DNA of 27,634 nt from Sphingobium sp. (GCA_030148625.1 JASBTC010000146.1:1-27634), one strand, 5' to 3'; counted from the stretch's first letter, positions 1-8,554 are shown. Made by a program: numbers and translations. The notes: a model not told the origin generated them from the letters alone.

Positions 1-12
1 CGCGAAGCGGCG

Positions 13-121
13 TGGTGGAGGGGAATTGCGATGCATCCTTCTACGCCGCGTTCGCCGGAAAATCCGGACAGCGCTGGTCGAAGTTCTTATGCGGTGGCGA
101 CATCGCATTTCCCCTCCACCA
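13..121. repeat. Imperfect long inverted repeat (arms 13-33 and 101-121)
   Basis: The arm at 13-33 (beginning TGGTGGAGGGG) is the reverse complement of the arm at 101-121 (ending CCCCTCCACCA), matching at 20 of 21 positions. The arms enclose 67 bases with no supported gene. It forms part of the repeat mosaic downstream of rsmA. It may be a MITE-like or REP-like remnant, but no transposase or target duplication is visible. Confidence 0.7.
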
Positions 122-140
122 CCAGCCTCCGGCTGGTGGT
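118..140. repeat. Perfect 10-bp hairpin
   Basis: ACCACCAGCC (118-127) and GGCTGGTGGT (131-140) form a perfect 10-bp stem with a 3-base loop TCC. It overlaps the right arm of the larger repeat. There is no T tract, so it is more likely a REP-like palindrome than a terminator, although it could protect the 3' end of the rsmA transcript. Confidence 0.7.
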
Positions 141-143
141 CCC

Positions 144-170
144 CCTCCCCATCAAAATTTGATGGGGAGG
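144..170. repeat. Perfect 13-bp palindrome with 1-base centre
   Basis: CCTCCCCATCAAA (144-156) is the exact reverse complement of TTTGATGGGGAGG (158-170), around the single base 157. Together with the neighbouring hairpin it gives a tandem of palindromes in the rsmA downstream region. In RNA the central bases would form the loop of a 10-11 bp stem. Confidence 0.75.
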
Positions 171-246
171 AGAGGGACGCATCGCTTTCCAAGCTACACC
201 GAACAGAAATAATACACCTTCGTCGGAATGACGATGGCAGCCCGCC

Positions 247-1065
247 TCAGCGCTGCATCGCCCGCGCAACGGCGACGAATTCGTCCACGCTCAGAGTCTC
301 GGCACGCCGCGTCGCTTCGATGCCGACGGCTTCGAGCGCGTCGAGTGCACCGGGCAGCCCTTTGACGCTCTGGCGCAGCATCTTGCGGCGCTGGCCGAAC
401 GCCGCGGCGGTCAACGCCTCCAGCGTGCGGACCGAAACCCCGGCGGGCGCCTCGCGCGGCGTCAGATGGACGACGGCGGACATCACCTTGGGCGGCGGGG
501 TGAAGGCGGAGCGGTGGACGGTCATCGCCAGCCGCGCATCGCAACGCCATTGGCTGAGGACGGCCAGCCGCCCATAGGCGCCGGTATCGGGCTTGGCGAC
601 GACGCGTTCCGCCACCTCTTTCTGGAACATTAGCGTGAGCGATTTCCACCAGGGCACCCATGTCGGCGCGGTCAGCCAGCGCACCAGCAGCGCGGTGCCG
701 ACATTATAGGGCAGATTGGCGACGACATGCGCGTCGGGCACGATCTGCGGCTCGTCGATATCGAGCGCGTCGCCCTCGATCACCGTCAACTGCCCGGGTT
801 TCCAGGCGTCGAGCTCGGCAAGTGCGGGAATGCAGCGCCGATCGCGTTCGACCGCAACCACGCGGGCGCCGGCGCGCAGCAGCGCGCGCGTCAATCCGCC
901 TGGGCCGGGGCCGACTTCATAGGCGGTTTCGCCGTCGATCGGGCCGGGGATACGCGCGATCCGATCGAGCAATTGCTCGTCGAGCAGGAAATTCTGGCCC
1001 AGCGCCTTGCTCGCGTCGAGGCCGTACCGCGCGATCACCGCGCGGAGCGGCGGCAGCTCCGTCAC
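247..1065 (-). CDS. rsmA: 16S rRNA dimethyladenosine transferase RsmA (KsgA)
   Basis: RsmA uses S-adenosylmethionine to dimethylate two adjacent adenines in the 3'-terminal helix 45 of 16S rRNA, a late quality-control step of 30S assembly in the cytoplasm. The 272-residue product has the family length. It shows GQNFL near residue 23, the SAM-binding [10 protein letters not shown], the catalytic NLPYN motif, and [11 protein letters not shown] in the C-terminal domain. The start is GTG, 10 bases after the pdxA stop codon, so translation is probably coupled. It is the last gene of lptD-surA-pdxA-rsmA, the same order as in E. coli, but no apaG or apaH follows. The next 246 bases are only repeats. 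Identification is secure. Confidence 0.96.
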   Translation of the reverse strand: MTELPPLRAVIARYGLDASKALGQNFLLDEQLLDRIARIPGPIDGETAYEVGPGPGGLTRALLRAGARVVAVERDRRCIPALAELDAWKPGQLTVIEGDALDIDEPQIVPDAHVVANLPYNVGTALLVRWLTAPTWVPWWKSLTLMFQKEVAERVVAKPDTGAYGRLAVLSQWRCDARLAMTVHRSAFTPPPKVMSAVVHLTPREAPAGVSVRTLEALTAAAFGQRRKMLRQSVKGLPGALDALEAVGIEATRRAETLSVDEFVAVARAMQR

Positions 1066-1075
1066 GCCGGATATG

Positions 1076-2068
1076 TCATTGCGGCACGGCTTCGCGGCAT
1101 CGCTTCGCGTCCGCGGCCATCCTGCTCGCCGCGATCATCGCGCCGGGCTCCGCCTTGTCCTGTCCGGCGAGCGCGAAGGCGGTGCCGTGATCGGGCGAGG
1201 TCCGGACAAAGGGCAGGCCGAGCGTCATGTTGACGCCTTCGTCGAAATGCAGCGTCTTGAGCGGGATCAGTGCCTGATCGTGATAGAGGCACATCGCCAC
1301 GTCATATTCGGCGCGCGCGCGTGGATGAAACATCGCATCGGCCGCGAACGGCCCCAGCGCGTCTATCCCCATTTCGCGCAACTGCTCGATCGCGGGGATC
1401 AGCATGTCGATCTCCTCACGCCCCAGTGCGCCATTTTCTCCGGCATGGGGATTGAAACCGGCAAAGGCGAGCCGGGGATTGGCGATACCGAAATTGCGCG
1501 TCAGTCCCTTGGCGGTGGCCAGCGATCGCGTCACGATCAGGTCGATCGACAGCGCGTCCGAAACCGCGCGGAGCGGCAGATGCGTGGTGATGGGCACGAC
1601 TTTCAGAGTCGGGCCCGCGAGCAGCATCACCGCATTCTCCTTGGAGATGCCGCAGCGCTCGGCGACGAACTCGGTCTGGCCGGGATGGGTGAAGCCGATC
1701 GCATAGAGCTGCGATTTCGAGACCGGCCCGGTCACCAGCGCGCCCGCGGCGCCCGAACGCGCCAGGCCAGAGGCCAGTTCGAGCGAATCGAGCGAACAGC
1801 GCGCACCCTCGACATCGGGAACGCCGGGCACGATCGTCCCGCCATCCTCGATGTTGAGCAGGGGAAGGCCCTGGTCGAATGCGGCCATGGTCTCGGCGGG
1901 ATCGCTGATCCGCGCGACCGGGCCGTCCCAGACCGCATTCACCGAACGGGCGTCGCCCACGACGAAAAACGGAAACAGCCCATGTCTATGCCGTTCGGCC
2001 CAGGCCTTGGCGGCGACTTCCGGGCCGATGCCTGCGGGGTCGCCGAGCGAGATTGCGAGCGGGGTCAC
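1076..2068 (-). CDS. pdxA: 4-hydroxythreonine-4-phosphate dehydrogenase PdxA
   Basis: PdxA oxidises 4-phosphohydroxy-L-threonine with NAD(P)+ in the DXP-dependent pathway to pyridoxal phosphate. The 330-residue product has the family length. It opens with the typical [13 protein letters not shown]. The metal-binding histidines are visible in the contexts [17 protein letters not shown] and LYHDQALIP, and the C-terminal [14 protein letters not shown] is diagnostic. The start is GTG, 13 bases after the surA stop codon. It lies third in the lptD-surA-pdxA-rsmA operon and has no promoter of its own that I can see, so it is probably made from the lptD promoter. The function is unrelated to its neighbours, but the linkage is old and conserved. 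Confidence 0.96.
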   Translation of the reverse strand: MTPLAISLGDPAGIGPEVAAKAWAERHRHGLFPFFVVGDARSVNAVWDGPVARISDPAETMAAFDQGLPLLNIEDGGTIVPGVPDVEGARCSLDSLELASGLARSGAAGALVTGPVSKSQLYAIGFTHPGQTEFVAERCGISKENAVMLLAGPTLKVVPITTHLPLRAVSDALSIDLIVTRSLATAKGLTRNFGIANPRLAFAGFNPHAGENGALGREEIDMLIPAIEQLREMGIDALGPFAADAMFHPRARAEYDVAMCLYHDQALIPLKTLHFDEGVNMTLGLPFVRTSPDHGTAFALAGQDKAEPGAMIAASRMAADAKRCREAVPQ

Positions 2069-2081
2069 GCGCCGGCGCCCC

Positions 2082-3443
2082 TCACTGATAGTCGACGACC
2101 GCGTCGCGCCTCAGATCGCGCAGATAGCGTCGCGCACGGCGGTTGATCCGCTCTTCCTCGAGCTGCGCCATGATCGCGTCGAACGACGGGCCGCCGGCAA
2201 CCTGGGGATCGTCGCGGCCGCACAGCACGAGCACGCGGACGCCTTCCTCGAGCGAGCCGAAGGGCGGTGTCGCCTGGCCGATCTGCAGCTTGAGCAGCAC
2301 GTCCTGAAGCTGGGGCGGCAGGTCGCGGATCTTGACCTGGTCATTGTCGACCACTTCGGCGCCGAATTGGCTCGCGGTGGCCTGAACCGTGCCGCAGCCG
2401 CTGATGGTGCGCGTCGCGGTCGCGAATTTCTCGACCTGCGGCGTCGCCTGCGCCTGCGTCATGCCCTTGGGAAAGCTGATCGCGACCTGTTTCAGGCTCA
2501 TCACCGCGTCGCGCGGATCGGCGGTCAACACCTGGCGCTGGTCGATCTTCACCAGAATGGAGACGCCGCCGGGCACGGCGATCGGCCCCGCGACCTGTCC
2601 GACGGTCATGCGCTGCGATGCTTCGGCAAGCGCTGCGGGAAGCTGCTCGGCGCGGATCCAGCCGAGATCGCCGCCGACCGCCGCGGTCGATGCTTCGGAG
2701 AATTGCCGGGCATAGGCCGCGAAGGAGCCACCCTGCTGGACCTGCTCCATGATCCGCTTTGCGTTCGCCATGGTCTCGTTCATCGTCTCGGGCGAACCGG
2801 AAAGATAAATCTCGCCCATGCGATATTCGGCCGTGCCCTTGGTGGCGTTCAGCCGGTCGATGATCGACTGGACCTCTTCCTGCGCGACATTGACGAAGGG
2901 CGTGATCTTACGGCCGAGCACGCGATTCCACGCCAGCTCGCCTTCGATCTGCCGTTTGATCGAGCGTTCCGAAGATCCGTTCGCCTTCAGGAATTCGGTC
3001 ATCTGCTGCGGGGTGCGTTTGAAGTTCTGCGCGACCATCGCATAGCGCTGGTTGACCTCTTCGCTCTTCACTGCGACCTCGGCGGCTTTCGCCTCCTGGA
3101 TCTGCAATGTCTCGTCGATCAGGTTGCGCAGCACCTGGACGCGCAGCCGCTGCTTTTCCTCGTCGGGAACATTGGATCCCTGATTGGCGAGCATCACCAG
3201 CGCCAGGCGCTGGTCGACGTCGGTCGCGGTGATCACCTCGCCGTTGACGCGTGCTGTCGCCTTGTAGACGTTCGGCTCCATCTTGCCGAAGAATTGCGGA
3301 TTGGTCGGCACGTTGAGCGGTGCGCTGGGCACGCTCGCATCGTCACGCACGGTCTGCGCGACCGCGACGCCCGCCGCGATCGTCCCCGAAAGTAAAAGGC
3401 CGGCCCGCGCAATGCGCCGGACGCCGGAAAAACCTGCCATCAT
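2082..3443 (-). CDS. surA: Periplasmic chaperone / peptidyl-prolyl isomerase SurA
   Basis: SurA escorts outer-membrane beta-barrel proteins, including LptD, across the periplasm to the BAM complex. With the start at 3443 the product has 453 residues. It begins with a signal peptide of the form MMAGFSGVRRIARAGLLL ending near AVAQ. A helical SurA N-terminal domain follows (VNGEVITATDVDQRLAL, roughly residues 60-190). Next comes a parvulin domain of about 100 residues (YRMGEIYL through GGDLGWIR to PGGVSILVKI). The C-terminal part looks like a degenerate second isomerase domain. The open frame extends to an ATG at 3494, but that start has no ribosome site and would bury the signal peptide. The chosen ATG has GGAG about 11 bases upstream. 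The gene sits directly after lptD, whose product is a SurA client. Confidence 0.9.
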   Translation of the reverse strand: MMAGFSGVRRIARAGLLLSGTIAAGVAVAQTVRDDASVPSAPLNVPTNPQFFGKMEPNVYKATARVNGEVITATDVDQRLALVMLANQGSNVPDEEKQRLRVQVLRNLIDETLQIQEAKAAEVAVKSEEVNQRYAMVAQNFKRTPQQMTEFLKANGSSERSIKRQIEGELAWNRVLGRKITPFVNVAQEEVQSIIDRLNATKGTAEYRMGEIYLSGSPETMNETMANAKRIMEQVQQGGSFAAYARQFSEASTAAVGGDLGWIRAEQLPAALAEASQRMTVGQVAGPIAVPGGVSILVKIDQRQVLTADPRDAVMSLKQVAISFPKGMTQAQATPQVEKFATATRTISGCGTVQATASQFGAEVVDNDQVKIRDLPPQLQDVLLKLQIGQATPPFGSLEEGVRVLVLCGRDDPQVAGGPSFDAIMAQLEEERINRRARRYLRDLRRDAVVDYQ

Positions 3444-3504
3444 CCTGTGGCTATCTCCAAAGAATCCCACTGACACCCATAAAGACGAGCGCATGAACTA
3501 GGGC

Positions 3505-5745
3505 TTACAGGCCCAATTGCTTGAAAGCTACCCGCAACAGATATGTGTTGCCGCGCCGGGCATCGCCGGTGTTCGCATAATCGCGGCGCCACGTCACGCC
3601 AAGCTCGAGACATTCATCCTCATAGGACAGGCCCAGCCGGTGGCGGACGGGCTCATATCCGTCTGCGGTGGTCAGCGGATCCTCGCGCGCGCCGGTCAGG
3701 TCGATCGTCGTCGATCCGAACACCGACCAGTATTTCGCGACCTGGACACGGCCGCCCAGCCGGATCTCCTCGCGATCGCGCAGATCCTCGAGCTGCGGAC
3801 CGATATTCCGGTCGAGCCGGAGATAACCGATCATCGCATAGGTGTTGCGGCCGCCGATCGTGGCGTCGATCTCGTTGCGGCGGATCGCCAGGCTATCCTT
3901 GTCGAGCCGGTAACGATGGGTCAGGCTGACGAAGCGCTTGAAGCGGACGGTGGTGCGGCCGACGATGTCCGATGTGCGGTTGGTCAGGCCGGTGCCGTCG
4001 GGGAACAGCCCCGGCCGTGCCGACAGGCGATAGCTTTGCCCGACGATCGTGTTGATCGACAGCCCCGGCCGGTCGAGCGACCATTCCACGCCATAGGTGA
4101 CGCGCGTGCCGTCCTCATAGCGGTCATAGCCGGCGAAGCGGTTGATCGCGAACAGGTTGCTGTCCTCCAGATCGACGGCGCGCGCATCCTCGTTGGGAAT
4201 GTTCAGATTGCCTTCGACCGGGGACGCGACGAACTGGACGCGCGGCGTCAGCCGCTGCGTGCCGCCGAACGCCTCGCCGACGAACGGCCATTTGACGTCC
4301 ACCGCGAACGACGCGACCGAGCGGAAGGACCAGCCGGGATCGCCGCGATAGGCGGGGTTCACCGTCTTGAGTATTTCGTCGGTATGATAGGCGTCGCTGC
4401 GCGCATAGGCGGTGAAGGTCACTTCCTGGCCCAGCGGCGTCAGCTTGCGCAGGTCCCAGCGCACGCCGGCAAAGGCGCGCTGCGTGTCCTGGCCCGCAGT
4501 GCGCGTCAGGAACAGCGTATTGCCCTGGATCTCGAACGTGCCGCCGAGAAACCCCTCGCGGATACGCTGGCGATAATCGATCACCGGCAGCGCGACCGGT
4601 TGCTGCCCCTGCACGCCGCCCGCGCGCAGCGTCTGCGTCGCCCAGCCCGCGATCGAGAAATAGCTGTCGGTGTCGATCCGCTCGAGATTGATCGTCGAAC
4701 GCAGCCGGTCTTCGCGCGTGATATCGTAGCGGCGCAGGAACGTCCGGTCGCTCGCCAGTCGCGCCGAACCGGTCAGGCTCCAATTGGGATCGAACTGCAG
4801 CTTGCCGCTGGCATCGAGATAGCCGCGAAAATCCTTCGTCCCATCGGTGCCCGGCGCGATCGATGTGATGGGCTGGCGGCGTCCATAGGTGCCGAACCCG
4901 GTGACCTGGAACGCACCGAGGTCGGTCAACGCGCGGAATTGCGTCTCGATCATCGGCAGCGCGTTGCTGTAGAGATGCGGCGTAATCGTCAGGTCCCGGT
5001 CGGACGCCAGGCGCAGATAATAGGGCAGCGCGATTTCGAACCCGTTGACCCGGTCATAGCGGACGTCGGGCACCAATATGCCCGATGCGGCCTGATCGCC
5101 GACGCTATGAGTGAGGCCGGGCAACGGAATCAGCGGCATGCCGAACAGTTCGAGCCGCGCGCCCTTGTAACGCACGCGCTTGCGCCCGGCATCGTACACC
5201 ACGTTGACCGCGGTGATTTTCCAGGTCGGCTCGCGCGGGCACCCTGCCGAATCGGTGATCGGGCAGGGGGAATAGGCGGCCCGGTCCAGCGTGTAGATAT
5301 CGCCGGCGCGCGATCCCTTGATCGCCGCCAGGCGCCCGCCTTCGTCGAGCACGACCAGCAGATTCTCCACCATGCCGTCGCGCAGCGTATCGGTCAGGTC
5401 GACCTTGTCGCCATAGGCGGTATCGCCGCCCGGATTGACCACCGCGACATTGCCTTCGGCGACGACCTTGCCGGTGCTGCGGTCCCAGATCACCTTGTCG
5501 GCGCGCAGGCGGTTGCCTTCGCGGAACATGCGGACGTCGCCGCTGGCGGTGACGACCTGGCTGTTGGAATCATATTCCAGATTGCCGGCGGTGAAGGTGA
5601 TTTCCTCATCGGTCGCGGGCGTCTGCCCCGCTGCGGGCGGCGGCGGGGGGGATACCGGGCGCGGCTTCAGATCCTGCGCGGTCGCCGGCGAGGCCAGAAG
5701 CGCGCACGGCAGCGCCGCCGAGAGCAGGAAGGTCTTACGCGTCAC
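3505..5745 (-). CDS. lptD: LPS-assembly outer-membrane protein LptD (Imp/OstA)
   Basis: LptD is the outer-membrane barrel that, with LptE, inserts lipopolysaccharide into the outer leaflet. The 746-residue product starts at a GTG with GGAG 5 bases upstream. A signal peptide (TRKTFLLSAALPCALLASPATAQ) and a proline-rich linker follow. The N-terminal OstA/LptA-like jellyroll is seen in ITFTAGNLEYDSNSQVVTASGDV. The remaining 500 or more residues are alternating aromatic and charged beta-strand sequence. Cysteines occur in YSPCPITDSAGCP and late in DECLELGVTWRRDY, consistent with LptD disulfides. The open frame runs upstream to an ATG at 5874, but that would hide the signal peptide. It is first in the operon with surA, pdxA and rsmA. 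lptF and lptG, which often neighbour it in other proteobacteria, are not here. Confidence 0.94.
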   Translation of the reverse strand: MTRKTFLLSAALPCALLASPATAQDLKPRPVSPPPPPAAGQTPATDEEITFTAGNLEYDSNSQVVTASGDVRMFREGNRLRADKVIWDRSTGKVVAEGNVAVVNPGGDTAYGDKVDLTDTLRDGMVENLLVVLDEGGRLAAIKGSRAGDIYTLDRAAYSPCPITDSAGCPREPTWKITAVNVVYDAGRKRVRYKGARLELFGMPLIPLPGLTHSVGDQAASGILVPDVRYDRVNGFEIALPYYLRLASDRDLTITPHLYSNALPMIETQFRALTDLGAFQVTGFGTYGRRQPITSIAPGTDGTKDFRGYLDASGKLQFDPNWSLTGSARLASDRTFLRRYDITREDRLRSTINLERIDTDSYFSIAGWATQTLRAGGVQGQQPVALPVIDYRQRIREGFLGGTFEIQGNTLFLTRTAGQDTQRAFAGVRWDLRKLTPLGQEVTFTAYARSDAYHTDEILKTVNPAYRGDPGWSFRSVASFAVDVKWPFVGEAFGGTQRLTPRVQFVASPVEGNLNIPNEDARAVDLEDSNLFAINRFAGYDRYEDGTRVTYGVEWSLDRPGLSINTIVGQSYRLSARPGLFPDGTGLTNRTSDIVGRTTVRFKRFVSLTHRYRLDKDSLAIRRNEIDATIGGRNTYAMIGYLRLDRNIGPQLEDLRDREEIRLGGRVQVAKYWSVFGSTTIDLTGAREDPLTTADGYEPVRHRLGLSYEDECLELGVTWRRDYANTGDARRGNTYLLRVAFKQLGL

Positions 5746-5775
5746 TTGGGCTCCACATTCCGGCGACAGGGTGCC

Positions 5776-5805
5776 GCATATCGCACCGGACGGAGCCGGC
5801 TGCAA
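5776..5805 (-). promoter_or_regulatory. Possible lptD operon promoter
   Basis: Read on the minus strand, TTGCAG (5805-5800) and ATATGC (5781-5776) are separated by 18 bases and lie about 31 bases upstream of the lptD GTG. The match to the sigma70 consensus is only moderate. The position, in the 167-base divergent interval with pepA, is right for the operon promoter. Confidence 0.3.
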
Positions 5806-5836
5806 CCTGAGCCGCATCCGGCTCGCGCTTCGCCTT

Positions 5837-5864
5837 TTGCCAGCGGCGGCGGACTGGCTTAACA
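5837..5864 (+). promoter_or_regulatory. Possible pepA promoter
   Basis: TTGCCA (5837-5842) and TTAACA (5859-5864) are spaced by 16 bases, about 50 bases upstream of the pepA start, in the divergent lptD/pepA interval. The -35 match is good and the -10 match is weak. Another AT-rich candidate, CTATAT at 5876-5881, has no suitably spaced -35. Confidence 0.25.
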
Positions 5865-5912
5865 GGCGCCTCACCCTATATCACCGCCATTCAGCGAAAG
5901 GCCCATACGTCC

Positions 5913-7388
5913 ATGCGCATCCGTTTTGCCGCCGCCCAGCCCGAAGGTGATCACGCGCTGGCCCTTCCTATCCGCAAGGGCGCCGATTTTCCGGCGACGC
6001 TGGCGGGGCTCGATGCGGCGGGCACCGCGCTTGCCAAGGCCGCGGCAGCGGCTGCGCGCTTCGATGGCGAGGCCGGCACGACGGTGGAACTGGTCGTGGC
6101 CGAAGGGCAGGGCGCCCGCCGCGTCGTGCTGTTCGGCCTGGGCGATCGCGACGAATCGGTCGCCTGGGAACGTGCCGGCGGCGCGCTCGCCGCCCGGCTG
6201 CTGACCTCGGGCGAGACTCGGCTGGTGGTCGATCTGTCGGGCAGCGTCTCGCGCGCGTCCGATGCCGCCGGACTCGCGCTCGGCGCGGTGCTCCGGGGCT
6301 GGCGCCACGACGTGTATCGCACCCGTCTGCCCGAAAAATCGAAGCCGACGCTCGATGAAGTGGTGATCGTCGGCGCCGCCGACGGCGCCGAGGCCGCCTG
6401 GGCCGGGCCGAATGCGGTGGCCGAAGGCGTGATGCTCACGCGCACCCTCGTCTCCGAGCCCGCGAACATCATCTACCCCGAAAGCTTCGTCGAACGCTGC
6501 CGGCATCTCGCCGAGCTCGGCGTCGAGATCGAGGTTCTCGATCGCGCGGCAATGCAACAGCTCGGCATGGGCGCATTGCTCGGCGTTTCGCTGGGATCCG
6601 AGCGCGAACCGCGCCTGCTCGTGATGCGCTGGGACGGCACTGACGGGGCTGAAAAGACCCCGCTCGCGTTCGTCGGCAAGGGCGTCACCTTCGACACCGG
6701 CGGTATCTCGATCAAGCCGGCGGCGGGCATGGAGGACATGAAGTGGGACATGGGCGGGGCCGGCGCCGTCGCGGGCGCGATCAAGGCGCTGGCGCTGCGC
6801 AAGGCCAAGGCCCATGTCGTCGGCGTCTGCGGCCTCGTCGAGAATATGCCCGACGGCAAGGCGCAGCGTCCCGGTGACGTGGTGACCTCGATGTCGGGAC
6901 AGACCATCGAAGTCATCAACACCGATGCCGAGGGGCGGCTGGTGCTGTGCGACGCGATCACCTGGGTCCAGCGCAAATATGCGCCCAGGACGATCGTCGA
7001 CCTGGCGACGCTGACCGGCGCGATGATCATTGCGCTGGGCAACGAGCATGGCGGCATCTTCGCCAACGACGACGGTCTCGCCGACCAGTTGATCGCGGCC
7101 GGCAAGGCGGCGGGCGACCCGCTGTGGCGCTTCCCGCTCGGCGATGCCTACAACAAGCTCATCGACTCGCCGATCGCCGACATGAAGAATGTCGGCCCGC
7201 GCGGCGCCGGATCGATCACCGCGGCGCAGTTCATCCAGCGCTTCGTCGACGACGGCGTCAAATGGGCGCATCTCGACATTGCCGGCATGGTCTGGGCCGA
7301 CAAGGCGGGTCCGACCTGGGAGAAGGGCGCGACCGGCTATGGCGTGCGCCTGCTCGACCGGTTCGTCGCGGACACGCTTGAAGGTTGA
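5913..7388 (+). CDS. pepA: Leucyl aminopeptidase PepA (M17 family)
   Basis: PepA is a cytosolic two-metal aminopeptidase that trims N-terminal residues from peptides. In some bacteria it also binds DNA. The 491-residue product has an N-terminal macro-like domain and a C-terminal catalytic domain. The metal and active-site block VGKGVTFDTGGISIKP contains Lys256 and Asp261. The M17 signature NTDAEGRLVL contains Asp338, Glu340 and Arg342. The start is an ATG preceded by AAAGG about 13 bases upstream. It is followed after 15 bases by holC, the same pepA-holC pairing as in E. coli. It diverges from lptD. Function is secure from the active-site motifs; a regulatory DNA-binding role cannot be judged here. 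Confidence 0.95.
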   Translation: MRIRFAAAQPEGDHALALPIRKGADFPATLAGLDAAGTALAKAAAAAARFDGEAGTTVELVVAEGQGARRVVLFGLGDRDESVAWERAGGALAARLLTSGETRLVVDLSGSVSRASDAAGLALGAVLRGWRHDVYRTRLPEKSKPTLDEVVIVGAADGAEAAWAGPNAVAEGVMLTRTLVSEPANIIYPESFVERCRHLAELGVEIEVLDRAAMQQLGMGALLGVSLGSEREPRLLVMRWDGTDGAEKTPLAFVGKGVTFDTGGISIKPAAGMEDMKWDMGGAGAVAGAIKALALRKAKAHVVGVCGLVENMPDGKAQRPGDVVTSMSGQTIEVINTDAEGRLVLCDAITWVQRKYAPRTIVDLATLTGAMIIALGNEHGGIFANDDGLADQLIAAGKAAGDPLWRFPLGDAYNKLIDSPIADMKNVGPRGAGSITAAQFIQRFVDDGVKWAHLDIAGMVWADKAGPTWEKGATGYGVRLLDRFVADTLEG

Positions 7389-7403
7389 TATAGGCAAAGG
7401 CTG

Positions 7404-7844
7404 ATGCAGGTCGATTTCTACCAGCTCGGCGGTCTGCCGGTCGAACAGGTGCTGCCCGCGATCGCGCAGCGCCTGCTCGACTCGGACGCACGCCTGCTGG
7501 TGGTGACCGGCGACGAAGCGCAGCAGGTCCGGATCGATGCCGCGCTATGGTCGGCGCGACCCGATTCTTTCCTGCCGCATGCGCGTGCCGGCACGGACGA
7601 TGATGCGGTACAGCCGATCCTGATCTCCGCGACGGCGGACGCGGCCAATGCGGCACGCAACGTCGCGCTGGCCGACGGCGCATGGCGCGACGAGGCGCTT
7701 GGCTTCGATCGCGTTTTCCACTTTTTCGATGCCGAGTCGGTCGATGTGGCGCGGGCGGCGTGGCGCGGCCTCAACAGCCGCGAGGATGTCGAGCGGCGCT
7801 ACTGGGTTCAGGACGAGGCCGGCAAATGGAGCCGGATGGCCTGA
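7404..7844 (+). CDS. holC: DNA polymerase III chi subunit HolC
   Basis: The chi subunit of the clamp-loader complex links DNA polymerase III holoenzyme to single-stranded-DNA-binding protein. The 146-residue product opens with VDFYQLGGLPVEQVLPAIAQRLL and contains LLVVTGDEAQ and a LWSARPDSFLPHA segment typical of the family. It ends with the conserved FDAESVDVARAAWR and YWVQDEAGKW region. The ATG has AAAGG a few bases upstream and lies 15 bases after pepA, so the two are very likely co-transcribed. The usual valS downstream partner known from E. coli is absent; ndk comes next. No partner psi (holD) is expected in alphaproteobacteria. Confidence 0.9.
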   Translation: MQVDFYQLGGLPVEQVLPAIAQRLLDSDARLLVVTGDEAQQVRIDAALWSARPDSFLPHARAGTDDDAVQPILISATADAANAARNVALADGAWRDEALGFDRVFHFFDAESVDVARAAWRGLNSREDVERRYWVQDEAGKWSRMA

Positions 7845-7881
7845 GCTTGTAGGCCTGAGCATGTGGCGCGTGCTTGCGGTT

Positions 7882-7910
7882 ATGCGCGCCCGCCGCTAAG
7901 GGGCGCGCAT
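7882..7910 (+). terminator. Strong hairpin between holC and ndk
   Basis: ATGCGCGCCC (7882-7891) and GGGCGCGCAT (7901-7910) form a perfect 10-bp stem with a 9-base loop. No U tract follows, so it is not a canonical intrinsic terminator. It may attenuate read-through from pepA-holC or stabilise an RNA end. It lies 34 bases upstream of the ndk ATG. Confidence 0.4.
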
Positions 7911-7944
7911 CCCCATCATCCAGAACATTGGAGCTGTGACGGCC

Positions 7945-8367
7945 ATGGCCGCAAATCGCACCTTTTCGATCATCAAGCCCGACGCCACCCGCCGCAACCT
8001 GACCGGTGCGGTCACCAAGATGCTCGAGGAGGCCGGCCTGCGCGTCGTCGCTTCCAAGCGCATCCAGATGACCAAGGAGCAGGCCGAGGGCTTCTATGCG
8101 GTCCATAGCGAGCGCCCCTTCTTCAACGACCTGGTCAGCTTCATGATCTCGGGTCCGGTCGTGGTCCAGGTGCTCGAGGGCGAGAACGCCGTGCAGCGCA
8201 ACCGCGACATCATGGGCGCGACAAACCCGGAGAATGCCGAGCCCGGCACGATCCGCAAGGAACTGGCCGAGTCGATCGAAGCCAATTCGGTCCATGGTTC
8301 GGACAGCGACGAGAATGCGGCGATCGAAATCGCCTATTTCTTCAAGCCGGAAGAACTGGTCGGCTGA
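7945..8367 (+). CDS. ndk: Nucleoside diphosphate kinase Ndk
   Basis: Ndk moves the gamma phosphate of ATP onto other nucleoside diphosphates through a phosphohistidine, balancing NTP and dNTP pools. The 140-residue product has the exact family length. It shows [14 protein letters not shown] at the N terminus and the active-site NSVHGSD with His117, and it ends at [14 protein letters not shown] at 7936 is in frame but would sit only 2 bases from the GGAG ribosome site. The ATG at 7945 has that site at about 11 bases and gives the usual N terminus. It is monocistronic in appearance, with a hairpin before it and a strong terminator after it. Confidence 0.97.
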   Translation: MAANRTFSIIKPDATRRNLTGAVTKMLEEAGLRVVASKRIQMTKEQAEGFYAVHSERPFFNDLVSFMISGPVVVQVLEGENAVQRNRDIMGATNPENAEPGTIRKELAESIEANSVHGSDSDENAAIEIAYFFKPEELVG

Positions 8368-8385
8368 TCGATCGATCCCGACTCG

Positions 8386-8422
8386 AAAAAAGGGGCCGCC
8401 GGACATTCCGGCGGCCCTTTTT
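8386..8422 (+). terminator. Rho-independent terminator after ndk
   Basis: GGGCCGCCGGA (8393-8403) pairs perfectly with TCCGGCGGCCC (8407-8417) around a CAT loop, followed by TTTTT (8418-8422). An A run (8386-8391) precedes the stem, so it may also work in the other direction. It starts 18 bases after the ndk stop codon. Confidence 0.92.
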
Positions 8423-8465
8423 CGTTTGGGATCGTTGGAGTTTGATCCATCTGCCTTGAAGTCCC

Positions 8466-8554
8466 CACCGTCATTGCGAGCGAAGCGCGGCAATCCAGGG
8501 ATGCATCAACCGCTGGATTGCTTCGTCGCTACGGTCCTCGCAATGACGACGGTG
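8466..8554. repeat. Interspersed inverted repeat, CATTGCGAG...CTCGCAATG type
   Basis: CCGTCATTGCGAG (8468-8480) mirrors CTCGCAATGACG (8537-8548). Inside it CAATCCAG (8491-8498) mirrors CTGGATTG (8513-8520), giving a long two-part stem with a 14-base loop region. This layout, with GCGAAGC and GCTTCGTCGC flanks, is a widespread dispersed repeat in alphaproteobacterial genomes. The family assignment comes from memory of that sequence; the pairing is directly visible. Confidence 0.85.

Noticed and set aside
5793..5824. GAGCCGG / CCGGCTC inverted repeat between lptD and pepA
   Set aside because: Only 7 bp with an 18-base gap in GC-rich sequence; likely chance.
3517..5862. 781-codon open frame on the plus strand opposite lptD, and similar long frames opposite ppk1 (13142-15388) and aspS (18417-20201)
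   Set aside because: Their products are Arg/Ala/Asp/His-rich with no recognisable domains. They mirror the third-position GC bias of the real genes on the other strand, which removes stop codons from the antisense frame.
7861..7899. Tiny frame MWRVLAVMRARR before ndk
   Set aside because: Twelve codons overlapping a hairpin, without a ribosome site. No basis for calling a leader peptide.
7941..7950. GGCCATGGCC palindrome over the ndk start codon
   Set aside because: A palindrome with no loop cannot hide the start in RNA, and GC-rich 10-mers of this kind are expected in such a genome.
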